This document shows positions 41,215 through 50,667 of a stretch of DNA of 64,000 nt, in pieces. A model generated the notes under the pieces. That model ran no database searches, had not been told where the DNA came from, and was given only the letters and a program-made list of their open reading frames with translations. Source of the DNA: Chloropicon primus (taxonomy: Eukaryota > Chlorophyta > Chloropicophyceae > Chloropicales > Chloropicaceae); NCBI GenBank assembly GCA_023205875.1, contig CP060767.1:62001-126000 (forward strand), in the 5' to 3' direction. The first letter of the stretch is position 1. Every line of letters begins with the position of its first letter. A program made the translations under genes and the position numbers.

Positions 41215-41536
41215 TCGACGACGACGACGCGCGCCCCTCTTCGCCCGTCAAGGGCTGGGGTCAACGAGACAAGGGTCCCACGGGATGAGTGAACGAACGG
41301 GTCCCTGCCATGCTGTTCACAGAATTTATTTATTTGTAAGCGACTGCTAGCAGTTTGTTTCGTTTAAGACATCGCTGCGACTCTGGAAAACCTGTCACCG
41401 CTCTCCAGCCGACCTTGCATGATTGTGCTTCACCCAGGAGGATGTCCCCGTCCCTCTTCAGCTCTTCCAGGGTCTCCGTCCTCAATCAGGGCAGGCACTC
41501 GACACATGGCTTCCTTGGACCTTCCTCCTTGACCGC
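41215..41536. other. Convergent spacer SGT1/Cnx1G
   Basis: 3' flanks of both genes; TTATTTATTTGTAAG at 41326-41340 is the likely SGT1 poly(A) region. No gene was seen. Confidence 0.55.
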
Positions 41537-42293
41537 TTACTTGGGCTTTGGACGAAAGACCTTGACGACGTCCTCGTTTCCCTCGAGCCTCGGGCCTCCG
41601 ATGAGGTCGATGCAGTAGGGAATCGCAGGAAACACGGCGTTGAGGCACATCCTCACTGCTGCAGGTTTCCCTGGGAGAGTCACAACCAGAGACTTGTGGA
41701 GGATCCCTGAACAAATAAAAAAAAAACACGTCAGTCCCATCCATCCATCCCTTCCTTCCTTCCTTCATCGAAGCGAAGCCAATTTGGTCCTTGTGACTTC
41801 TTACCTGCCGTCTGTCTCGACAGTATCGCGGTCGGGACGCCCTCGAGGAGGGAGGCTCTCCTCATCTCCTCCCCGAAACCAGGAAGGAGCTTGTGACACA
41901 CCTTCTCGATGGCCTCCGGCGTCACGTCCCTCGGTGCAGGACCCGTTCCTCCCGTCGTCACAATCAATGCGCTCCCTTTCTCCTCCGCGAGCTCCTTCAA
42001 CGTTCTCTCAATCACCTCAACACGAAACCGTTCGTCGTTTCATCCAACCAAGCCATCCAACCAAGCCATCAATCGATGCCATTGTTTTGTCAGCTGATCC
42101 TGTATTCCCTGGATTCCTCTCCTGCTCTGTTTGTTCTTACCTCTTGCTCGTCCGGGATGCAGGTGAGGATGTACTCGCATTCCGTAGCGATGTACTCCTT
42201 GAGAACCTCGCACACTCTCGGACCGGACTCGTCCTTGTACACGCCCTGCGATGCCCTGTCGCTTATCGTCACCACGCTCACCACAGGCGCCAT
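41537..42293 (-). CDS. CNX1G: Molybdopterin adenylyltransferase, stand-alone Cnx1G/MogA
   Basis: This enzyme adenylylates molybdopterin before Mo insertion. Exons on the minus strand are 42293..42141, 42015..41805 and 41706..41537. Introns are GTAAGA...GTTGAG and GTAAGA...GTTCAG; phases 0 and 1 fit. The product is 177 aa. MogA motifs are present: VVTISDRASQGVYKDESGP, the MPT-binding TTGGTGPAPRDVTPEA, and LPGKPAAVRMCL. Plants fuse this domain to the E domain as Cnx1; in Chlamydomonas the two are separate, and the same appears true here. Confidence 0.92.
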
Positions 42294-42294
42294 C

Positions 42295-42352
<58 letters not shown>

Positions 42353-42486
42353 GGAAACTGGAAAGATAGCATTGTCAGACCAAAAAAAAAAAGTAAAGAT
42401 TACAAGTGGTGTGATGGTGGCCGGGACAACCTTCCCTTCCCTTCCCTTCCCTTCCCCTTCCCCTTCCCTCCCTCTCAGTCCATCCA

Positions 42487-43734
42487 TCAATTAAAGTGTC
42501 TCGACATGGGCCGCCCCTGTTGCTTCTCCCTCTTTCTCTTCAGCCTCTGCTCGTACTCGTGGGAGTCGTCCACTTGGGTCAGCGTCCTCGCCAGGCTCTG
42601 CTTGGTTTTCAGGTACTGCTGGGAGTTGAACCAGCCCAGATCCTCGCGGTCGGGGTAGATGTTCGCCCCCTCGTGGAACCACGGGTGCGAGCAGGCCCTC
42701 TTGGACTTCATGCGGTTCTTTGGGTTCATGGACAGCAGGCCGCAGAGCAAGTCCAAGCACTCCTCGGTCATCCTGTGCTTGGCGAAGTTCTTCATGTGAC
42801 TCACGAACTCGTTCACGAACTTCTTCTTCCTTTGGTGCTCCTGATCGATCATCCTCTTGTAAAAGACAAAGTTCTCCACGCCGGGCCACTCCCTGTTCGT
42901 GGGTCGCCCGAACATCTTGAAGATCCTGAAAATCTGGTCGTTCTCCTCCTTCCCCGGGAGCAAAGGCTTGTCCAACAAAAGCTCCGCCATGATGCACCCC
43001 GCGGACCACATGTCCACGCCCTCGTCGTACTCGGCTCCGACCCTGTTGCTGGCGTTCCCGTCGTGCCCGAGCAGAAGCTCCGGGGGCCTGTACCACAGGG
43101 TAATGACCTTGGGGGTCATCCGAGACTTGTCTCCCATCTTCCTGGCCAACCCAAAGTCGGCGAGCTTCACGTCCCCCTTGATGTTCATCAGCACGTTGCT
43201 GCACTTCAAGTCCCTGTGGATGATCTTGTTCTTGTGGCAAGCGTTGAGCCCAGACAGGATCTGCCACATGATCAGCTTGATCTGCGGCAAGTCGAAGTGG
43301 CACGCTTTGTTGTCCCTTATTCCCGCCAAGTCGTGCTCCATGTACTCGAACACCATGTAGATCCCTCCCTTGTTGTCGTTCTCCGTCGTCGCTCTGCTCG
43401 TCACGATCTCCTTCAAGTTCACCACAAAGTCATCACTCCCGTTCGACTTCTCTCCCTTCCTCTTCCTCTCCTCCCGATCCGCCGTGAACTTGGAAAGCAG
43501 CTTGATCTCCCTGATGGCCGTGATCGGGAACCCATCCTTCTCGTTGTCCATCCGAAACTGCTTGGTTGCCACAAGGACGCCCTTGTCGTTCTTATCCTCC
43601 ATCTTATACACCTTGCCGTACATCCCTTCGCCCACTTGGCCCTTCATCTCGTAGCAGTCCTCCAGGGAACGAGACCCTGACGGTGCGCCCACAGGCGTCA
43701 GCGTCGGCAAGCTCAACTCCCCGTCCGCTCCCAT
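42487..43734 (-). CDS. PITAIRE cyclin-dependent kinase (CDKC / CDK9-CDK12 group)
   Basis: A nuclear kinase that, with cyclin T/K, phosphorylates the RNA polymerase II CTD. A single exon of 415 aa. Gly loop VGEGMYGKVY, cyclin-binding helix GFPITAIREIKLLSKF, HRDLKCSNVLMN, DFGLARK, T-loop VITLWYRPPELLLG and WSAGCIMAEL are all intact. The PITAIRE sequence is typical of CDKC/CDK12. A short insertion with Lys and Asp (about residues 85-105) follows the C-helix. The tail is basic. The ATG at 43734 (MGADGELSLPT) was chosen over one at 43812 because the extra residues are Glu/Arg low complexity. Confidence 0.9.
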   Translation of the reverse strand: MGADGELSLPTLTPVGAPSGSRSLEDCYEMKGQVGEGMYGKVYKMEDKNDKGVLVATKQFRMDNEKDGFPITAIREIKLLSKFTADREERKRKGEKSNGSDDFVVNLKEIVTSRATTENDNKGGIYMVFEYMEHDLAGIRDNKACHFDLPQIKLIMWQILSGLNACHKNKIIHRDLKCSNVLMNIKGDVKLADFGLARKMGDKSRMTPKVITLWYRPPELLLGHDGNASNRVGAEYDEGVDMWSAGCIMAELLLDKPLLPGKEENDQIFRIFKMFGRPTNREWPGVENFVFYKRMIDQEHQRKKKFVNEFVSHMKNFAKHRMTEECLDLLCGLLSMNPKNRMKSKRACSHPWFHEGANIYPDREDLGWFNSQQYLKTKQSLARTLTQVDDSHEYEQRLKRKREKQQGRPMSRHFN

Positions 43735-44243
43735 CTTCTCTCCCTCCTCCGCTGCACCTCTCTCCTCTCCTCCTCTCCTCCTCTTCGCCTCTTCGCCCTC
43801 TTCGCGTTCCACAGAATCCTCACCAGACCGCCGCTACCTTCGAGCGACCGCTCGTTCGAAAGAGCAAGAGACAACGCTTCCGCCTCCTTCCCTTCCCCTC
43901 GCACCCTCCCTCCCTGTCCCTCGCACCCTCCTCTCAAAAACTCTCGTCCCGTCCGCCTCCCTCGTCCTCGTCCCTCGATGATCGGAGAGCGCGCGCGCGG
44001 TGATCAGATCGATTGGCGGCTCGGCGGCTCCCTTCCGCAAGGGTAAGACTTTGGACGCGTCGTGGACGAGTCAGGGACGCGTTTTCGGGGCGGAAAGAGA
44101 CGTCAATCGAAAGAGCATCTCATCCTCTTTCGATCGATCATTCGCACGAAAAGAGTAACAAAAGATTGCGTCCATGAGAGACTCACGCCATGCCAATGGT
44201 TTTGCTTTTTTTTTTTTTCCCTAGGGATTGAGGGAGAGAGCAG
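43735..44243. other. Divergent region CDK/SF3B4
   Basis: Head-to-head spacer with one full dispersed element near the CDK, GCGCGCGC near 43989, and a T12 tract followed by CCCTAG just before the SF3B4 start that could be a 3' splice site of a leader intron. No extra gene was seen. Confidence 0.6.
43816..43884 (-). promoter_or_regulatory. Dispersed promoter-associated element, CDK copy
   Basis: TCCTCACCAGACCGCC, then CCTTCGAGCGACCGCTCG and TTCGAAAGAGCAAGAGACAA. Full-length copy 82 bases from the CDK ATG and pointing to it. Confidence 0.8.
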
Positions 44244-45518
44244 ATGTCTGCCGCGGGGGGGAGGATCACCGCCGGAGCGGGTGCGAACCTGCTGGGCCAA
44301 AACCATCACGACAGGAACCAGGATGCGACGTGTTACGTCGGGAACCTCGAGCGCCAAGTCACCGAGGAGATCCTTTGGGAGATCTTTGTCCAAGCAGGTC
44401 CGTTGGTGAACGTGTATCTGCCCAAGGACAGGATAACGGGAGCACACCAAGGCTATGGCTTTGTGGAGTTCAAGGGGGAGCAAGATGCGGACTACGTAAG
44501 TGAAGAGTCTCGTGCGGACTTGCTTGTGGTGTCTTTCTTATCTTTTCTTTTTCACGACAACGCTGGGAGGGGAGTTCGAGTGCCTGCGTGTGGTAGGGGG
44601 GATCGCGGCTATGATGAACAATATCCGCGCTTCTGATATGTTCTTACATATGTGAAGTACAACTGGATTAATATGGTTGAATTTCTTCAACTGAGCCAAA
44701 GATCCTCCCCACGGAAAAGCTCTCTCGAACTGCTTGTGTCGCCGAGACGGTCGCTTGGCGTCGAACGTGGAACTGACTCTCTTTTTCTTATTTTTTTTGG
44801 TCCCGTCCAACAGGCCATGAAGATCTTCAACATGCTGAAGCTGTACGGCATGCCCATCAAGGTGAACAAGTCGTCGCAGGACAAAGGCTTTGCGGACGTG
44901 GGCGCCAACCTCTTCGTGGGGAATTTGGACGGCGAGGTGGACGAGAAGTATTTGTACGACACGTTCTCTGCCTTTGGAATGGTGACGAAGACGCCCAAGG
45001 TGGCGAGGGACCCCGACACGGGCGAGTCCAGAGGCTTTGGCTTCGTGAGCTTCCGGACTTTTGAGGCGTCCGACGCCGCTATAGAAGCCATGAACGGCCA
45101 GTTCTTGTACAACAGGCCAGTCACGGTGAGCTATGCCTTCAAGAAGGACTCGAGGGGGGAGAGGCACGGCACGCCTGCGGAGAGGCTCCTGGCGCACAAG
45201 AACAGGGGCTTGGGCGAGCAGAGGCCCCACACCATGTTTGCGGCCGGGCCAGGTCAAGTGACTCCAGGCCACCAGGGAGGCGGCATGCCGCCTCCGCCTA
45301 TGCCTCCGGGAGGGGTCTTCCCTCCTGGCGGGCTTCTGCCCGGGATGCACATGCCCCCCCCTCCAATGGGCATGGGAGGTGGATACATGAGGCCGCCCCC
45401 ACCGCCAATGATGTACACTAACGGAGGGCCACCCCCACCGCCGCCGATGAACATTCATCTTCCACCCGGGATGCAAATGCAGCCAATGCAGCCACCTCCG
45501 CCTCCACCACCGATGTGA
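44244..45518 (+). CDS. SF3B4: Splicing factor 3b subunit 4 (SF3B4/SAP49)
   Basis: SF3B4 is a U2 snRNP protein that contacts pre-mRNA near the branch site. Exons are 44244..44495 and 44814..45518; the intron is GTAAGT...CCAACAG (318 nt, phase 0). The product is 318 aa. RRM1 ([20 protein letters not shown] ... [17 protein letters not shown]) and RRM2 ([20 protein letters not shown] ... [20 protein letters not shown]) are followed by a Pro/Gly/Met-rich tail. The intron splits RRM1. A TGTAA motif lies 50 bases past the stop. Confidence 0.94.
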
Positions 45519-45611
45519 AAACAGAGGAAGCGTTGGTGACGAAGTTTTGTATGTAGATTATTCAGACTGTAAGAATAGAATATAAACTACTTTTATTTTA
45601 GAATACTATTT

Positions 45612-48600
45612 TCACTGGTCTTCGTCGTCTTCGTCGTCCTCCTCCTCATCGTCCTCCAGGCCTTCCAGGAGCTCGTCTACATTTTCACCAAGCGCCTCCA
45701 GCCTTTCTCTCAGGATTTCTGTCTTCTTCTCCTCCTGGCCCAAACAAACCAAGAGATCGTTCATGGACTCGTCCGCTTCAGCCATGGCATCCTCCTTTGC
45801 CTTTTCTATTGCCGCCTCGAGGTCCTCCTGACTTGTCTGTTCTTGCGATGCGGCCGCCGACGCAGCAGAGAGCTTGGACTGCATGTCCCGCAGCTTCGTC
45901 TCCAGCTGGTAAATTTCCTCATCGCAATCGGCAGCAGCTTCGTTTCTCGCATTCTCCGTCGCCTGGTTTAACTCCTCTTCTGTGTAAGCCTTGGATGAAT
46001 TTGACTCGTACGCCTCAAAAATCTCCTTGTACTGAGCCTGGCTCGTCTGCAGCTGTTCTTTCAAGGACTCCATCTCCAGGTCGTGCTCTTGATCCTTAGT
46101 TCTCAGCGCCTCCTCCATCTCGAGCTGGGCGTCTTGCCGAGTCTTCGCTTTCATCTCTTCGAGCTCAGAGTTACTCACAGCTGCTGCGGAAGACGCCCGT
46201 GCATTTGACCTCTCCTCCTCCAATCTGTTCTTGAGATCAGTCGCCTGGAGCTTGAGCTGCTCGTTAGCTGCCTCGGAAGCGTCCCTCAATTCAGACATCT
46301 CGGTGCAGGCTTCGTTTGATCGATCCAAGTCGGCCTTCATTGCCTGGAGCTGGGCCTCGTACTTTGCCTCAACCTCTTTCACCGCCTCACTTGTTTGAGC
46401 GCTCTCATCTTTGTCTTTCAGCTGCTTTTCCATTTCCTGCAATTTGGATTCTAAGCTAAAGCTGTGCTCTTCCAGGTTATTGTAAGCATCCGCGAGGTCT
46501 TTCAGGTCATTCTCATGCTTGCCGCTTTCCTCCTGGATGCTCAAGGTTTTGGCCTCCTCCTCCTTCAGCTTTTCTGCCGACAAACGAAGCTGCCTTTCGA
46601 GGTCCTCGACCTTTTTGTCCGACTCACGCAGAGCAATGTCCAGCTCGGCTTGCTTGGCCTTACTGGCGATGAGTTCGTCTTTATCGACTTGCTCCTTCTT
46701 CTGCGATTCTCCGGTTCCCTCGGCGTCTTGAGAGGAAGAAGAGGTGACCGTCTGGCTCATGGCAAGAAGATCAGTAGCGAGGGACTCGTTTCTTGACCGA
46801 AGCTGCTTGATCTCGTCCTGCAACTTGCGAACGACCTCTGGATCCACGTTGTTGTCTCCTGACTTTGCGTCGGGCCCACTTGGTGCTTGGTTCAAATCGG
46901 GTCCGGAATAGGAATTGACGATGCCTTGCCTGACCAGCGGCTGCAATTCCTTCACCTCAGCGGAAAAGGATGAAGAAAAAATCGCGTGGAACCCGAAAAA
47001 CTCCTGGATAATCTCCAGAAGCGGCTGGGGCGCTGGGGAAGAGACAAGGCTAAAGCAGGCATCCACTTCCTTCTTTGTAATTACCTTTGAAGTTCTCAAG
47101 GGATGCAAACCTTTCTTGAATTCTGTGGAGCTTGTCATGTCCTCCCAAGTGCAGAAGAACTTATGGAGACCCACGTGCTTGCTCACGATGTCGAGGACAG
47201 AGCTCGAAGTGTAAAACATGCTCGTGCTCTTGGTCTCTACCTTCGCCAGCACGCACATTCCAAGCACAATCGAAGCCAGGCCTTTGGTCATGGCGGAACC
47301 TCCGTCTCCCTTTGCGATCAGGTCGACCACCAGGGGTATATTGGACGGCGAAGAGAAGAACTTCTCGACCGAAGAAGTGCTGTCTCGGAGCCACACGCAA
47401 AGGAGCTTGAGGACAGCTTGGCAGAGGGGCCCGTCCTTCCCACCTTCTCCCTCGCTCGAAATGACCCGCACAAACTTAGACAAGACGCCCATGTCCACCC
47501 TGTCCTTGGCCAGAGTGCTGCCATCCAGAAGAATTGCCATCACGAGGGCCGCCTGCCGTCTGCTGACCCCATCTCCCGCTGAGATGGCTTTGAGCAGATT
47601 TGTCCCAAAAGTGCCCAGCGACCCGTCACCTGCCAGCAATTCGCTGTCTTCCATGGAGTGGACCGTAGACGCGAGCACCGCCTGTCCCGTTTCGTTTTCT
47701 TCACAAAAGGAAGAGATCGTCTCGAGTGCTGCGTCCCTCTCGAATTTGGATTTGGACCCAAGGCACCTCAAAAGGATCGCCAGCAGAACCGGGACGTCTT
47801 CGTACGTGTGGTTCACAGTCCAGCGCACCGTCATTCCCGATATCGAATCTTTTGCGATGGAATTCTGCAACAGCAAGCACGAAAGAGTCCTGAATGCCTG
47901 GCCCAGGACTGCGTACGTCACTCCTCCGGTCTCCGAGGCCTCGTCCCCCTTTTCTTGGCCCCGTTGCTTGCAGGTCAAGTCGACCAAAGTATCCATGAGG
48001 TTGAAGCATTCTAGCATGTCTTGAGTCATCTTGCGGTCATTCTTGCTGGAGCAGCTGGGCGGCCTCAGCAGCACATTCAGGACCTCTAGTGCCAGGAATA
48101 CAACCTTTGGATCGACGCTTTCGTCTCCATCCGCCCCGCTGCCCGAGCTCGCAGGGAGCAGGCCGAGAAGTTTCTGAAGGTGCCCAGACTCCCTGAAGAG
48201 GAGCTGATTGGACGAGTTCTGCGTGAGGAGGTGGATGAGAAGCTCCAAGCAGTCTTGGGCGATCACTCCGCTCTTCTGTTCCTTGCCAATAATTGCGAAG
48301 ATGTGGTCAAACGCCCCCTCGAATACGACGAGTTTTTGGATCTCCATGGTGGCCTTGCACAAGCCGACGAGCAACAAAAGCGACTCGTTTCTCTCGACCT
48401 CCATGATCTCATCAGAGCCAAGCAGGTCCATCAGCTTCGCCACCGCAGTCGGAGACCCCAAGACATGCTGCTGGATCGCGTGAGAATGAATCAGGAGCAA
48501 GCTGTTCAGGCACTTGAGGGCGTTGTACCGCGTGTAAAAGTCCGATATGGGCTGGTTTGTAGCCAAAAGACCAAAGAGCATGTCAAGGTTCTTCCCCTCC

Positions 48601-49037
48601 CTGCAAAAGAGTTCCGCCACCACGATGGAAGCCCTATCGAGCTCCCGTGCCGCATTCTTCGCTGCCTCCACCTTGGACCCCTCCTCCCCCTCTCCCTCTC
48701 CCCTCCAACTCGCCAACTCCTCTAACGCTTTGGGCTCCACCCTCACGCTCAAGTTCAGCAGCTCTAACACGCCTCGTATCGCCTCCACGTCGTTCCCGTC
48801 CTCCACGATCACTTCCCGTACCACAGGGAAACCCATTTGGCCGAACGCCTCCCTCGATGCAGGCGATTCCGTCACCAACTCCTTCAACTTGGTGGTGGCC
48901 ATGGCTCTGTCTTCTGGGATAAACCCCGTCGCGATGCGTTCCAAAAGAGCCTCCACCGCTTCGGTGACTTCATCCTCGGGTCCGCTTCCGAGGACCACAT
49001 CCCCCAATCCTTTCGCCACCGCTCCTAGTACGTTCAT
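45612..49037 (-). CDS. USO1: p115/USO1 vesicle tethering factor
   Basis: p115 tethers COPII/COPI vesicles to the Golgi through Rab1 and golgins. A single exon of 1141 aa from the ATG at 49037 (MNVLGAVAKGLGDVV). The N-terminal armadillo head (VEALLERIATGFIPEDRAMA, YNALKCLNSLLLIHSHAIQQ) spans about 1-680. A coiled-coil tail of about 400 residues follows (ELDIALRESDKKVEDLERQL), then the acidic C-terminus LLEGLEDDEEEDDEDDEDQ, the family hallmark. Length and order are normal. Confidence 0.93.
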   Translation of the reverse strand: MNVLGAVAKGLGDVVLGSGPEDEVTEAVEALLERIATGFIPEDRAMATTKLKELVTESPASREAFGQMGFPVVREVIVEDGNDVEAIRGVLELLNLSVRVEPKALEELASWRGEGEGEEGSKVEAAKNAARELDRASIVVAELFCREGKNLDMLFGLLATNQPISDFYTRYNALKCLNSLLLIHSHAIQQHVLGSPTAVAKLMDLLGSDEIMEVERNESLLLLVGLCKATMEIQKLVVFEGAFDHIFAIIGKEQKSGVIAQDCLELLIHLLTQNSSNQLLFRESGHLQKLLGLLPASSGSGADGDESVDPKVVFLALEVLNVLLRPPSCSSKNDRKMTQDMLECFNLMDTLVDLTCKQRGQEKGDEASETGGVTYAVLGQAFRTLSCLLLQNSIAKDSISGMTVRWTVNHTYEDVPVLLAILLRCLGSKSKFERDAALETISSFCEENETGQAVLASTVHSMEDSELLAGDGSLGTFGTNLLKAISAGDGVSRRQAALVMAILLDGSTLAKDRVDMGVLSKFVRVISSEGEGGKDGPLCQAVLKLLCVWLRDSTSSVEKFFSSPSNIPLVVDLIAKGDGGSAMTKGLASIVLGMCVLAKVETKSTSMFYTSSSVLDIVSKHVGLHKFFCTWEDMTSSTEFKKGLHPLRTSKVITKKEVDACFSLVSSPAPQPLLEIIQEFFGFHAIFSSSFSAEVKELQPLVRQGIVNSYSGPDLNQAPSGPDAKSGDNNVDPEVVRKLQDEIKQLRSRNESLATDLLAMSQTVTSSSSQDAEGTGESQKKEQVDKDELIASKAKQAELDIALRESDKKVEDLERQLRLSAEKLKEEEAKTLSIQEESGKHENDLKDLADAYNNLEEHSFSLESKLQEMEKQLKDKDESAQTSEAVKEVEAKYEAQLQAMKADLDRSNEACTEMSELRDASEAANEQLKLQATDLKNRLEEERSNARASSAAAVSNSELEEMKAKTRQDAQLEMEEALRTKDQEHDLEMESLKEQLQTSQAQYKEIFEAYESNSSKAYTEEELNQATENARNEAAADCDEEIYQLETKLRDMQSKLSAASAAASQEQTSQEDLEAAIEKAKEDAMAEADESMNDLLVCLGQEEKKTEILRERLEALGENVDELLEGLEDDEEEDDEDDEDQ

Positions 49038-49515
49038 ACCCTCCAACCCTTCGCCACTTCCACGCCTCCTCTCTCCTCTCCTCTCCTCGCTCTCCGCTCT
49101 GTTCTTCCAGTTTTTGAAAATGCTCTCTTTGAAGGGAGAGAGGAGAGAGAGAGTCGGTGATGGTGGATTGGATGGAAGAGGGAAGAGAACGAGTAAGGTG
49201 TGTGTGTAAGTGTAAGTGTGAGTGTGATTGCCACCCACCTTCTCACTTACTTCTTCGGTCTCTGTCTCTGTCTGGTCTGTTGATGGTGAAGGGAGAGAGA
49301 GTGTAAGTTTTTTGTGTGTGGTAGAGGAAAACGGACGGTTGTCGGGGGGGTTGGAACGGGGGAAACGGACGGAGCGTGGCGGGGTGGACAGGCGCACCTG
49401 GAGCCCTCCCAACCTTCACATTTATAGGCAGAGAAATAAATTACAATTCGAGCACTACTGCAACAACAAAGGCTTCCCGTCAGCCCTCGCGGATTGCGAC
49501 GACGTCTGCTCCCTA
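49038..49515. other. Spacer p115/AP-3 sigma
   Basis: Contains CTCTCC, GTGTGT and GTCTCTGTCTCT tracts. TTACAATT near 49440 could be the AP-3 sigma 3' signal. No gene was seen. Confidence 0.55.
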
Positions 49516-50130
49516 TTAGAACGCGCGCGGGCTCTTATTATACGAGCCAGTGGTGCCGCCAGCGTTCTTGTTGGAGCTTTCCTTTTCTTGCTGCTTCATC
49601 GACCGCTCCAGCTCCTTGTATTTTGTGACGATCTCTTGACTATTCGTTTCCAGCACGAGACCTCCCGTGATCATCTGGTCCAGAATGAGGCCGGCTTTCT
49701 GCTGGTTGAATATAATGTCCAGCTCGCAGACGTTCTCGAAGCTCTTGTCCAAGGTCTCCACGTAAACCTGGATCAAGTCCAAGATGCCAAGCTCGCTCTC
49801 CGCCTTATCGCAGATGACTATAAAGTACAAGGTCGCAAAGTGTCTGTAAATCAGCTGGCTGTCCCCGCCGAAGAGGTTGTCGTCCTCCACGAAGTTGCAA
49901 AGGTCGTCCAGGCGCTTGGACACCAACCTGTACGCATCCTCAATCGCTTTCTGCTCGGAAACCAAAACCAAAACCAAAACGAAATGAAAGTCAGGGTCCA
50001 CGAGTCCACGCTGCTGGCTCGCTCTTGCGTCGTTCCGCCTTACCTGCCGTTCCTCGTTGGAGAGGCGCTCGTAAAACTTGATAAGCCTGGGCTTGCCAAA
50101 GTTATTGATGACCAAGAAGCATCGAATCAT
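49516..50130 (-). CDS. AP3S: AP-3 adaptor complex sigma subunit
   Basis: The small subunit of the AP-3 coat, which sorts cargo to vacuole/lysosome-type compartments. Exons on the minus strand are 50130..50044 and 49950..49516; the intron is GTAAGG...GAGCAG (93 nt, phase 0). The product is 173 aa. MIRCFLVINNFGKPRLIKFY, YRHFATLYFIVICDKAESEL and VETLDKSFENVCELDIIFN match sigma-3 (AP-1/AP-2 sigma have different signatures). A Lys/Ser/Asn tail of about 30 residues extends past the longin-like core. The 187-bp duplicated promoter segment starts 13 bases upstream. Confidence 0.93.
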   Translation of the reverse strand: MIRCFLVINNFGKPRLIKFYERLSNEERQVRRNDARASQQRGLVDPDFHFVLVLVLVSEQKAIEDAYRLVSKRLDDLCNFVEDDNLFGGDSQLIYRHFATLYFIVICDKAESELGILDLIQVYVETLDKSFENVCELDIIFNQQKAGLILDQMITGGLVLETNSQEIVTKYKELERSMKQQEKESSNKNAGGTTGSYNKSPRAF

Positions 50131-50667
50131 CTTTGCCCCTCCTCTCCCTCTCCCTCTCGCCTGTCGATGCCTCACCTCTTTCGGGTCCTCCAATCCTCAC
50201 CCTTTCGCCTCTTCCTTCAAGCGAGGGCTCGTTGGAAAGCCCACGAGACGCAGGTTCCTTGTACTTCAACCTCCGTCTCTCTCTTCCCCCACCGTGCGCG
50301 TCCAGACCCCTCGAAACTCCGCTTCCTTCTGTCGTCCCTCTGGCGTGGTTCTGTCTAAACCTTGGGTTGGGGGTTTCTCTTCTAGTACCAAATTTGCGAG
50401 TATTGGTTCGTTCGATAAAAGACGTTCCCCTCTGGCGGCGGCGGAGAGAAAACAGAAGAGAGAGAGAGAGAGAGAGAAGAGGAGAGGGGAGGGTACAACC
50501 CGAGAGGCCGGAGCGCACATCAAGTCGAGGCGCATCATCACCCACGAGGCAACACAACTCACAACTCAAAACTCAAGTGAACTCACTCACTCTTTCATTC
50601 ATTCACTCATTCATTCATTGAATTGGTTGAATTGGTTGAATTGATTGAAGCGGTTTGGCTGGTGAAG
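50131..50667. other. Divergent region AP-3 sigma/NOP56
   Basis: Holds the left copy of the inverted duplication with a dispersed element, GA repeats at 50458-50478, and TTCATTCATTCA and GAATTGGTT repeats leading into NOP56. No gene was seen. Confidence 0.65.
50143..50329 (-). repeat. 187-bp inverted duplication, copy at AP-3 sigma
   Basis: The reverse complement is found at 57214-57400 with one visible mismatch (50290/57250). It starts 13 bases upstream of the AP-3 sigma ATG and includes a dispersed element (50194-50256: TCCTCACCCTTTCGCC ... CGTTGGAAAGCCCACGAGAC). Confidence 0.95.
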
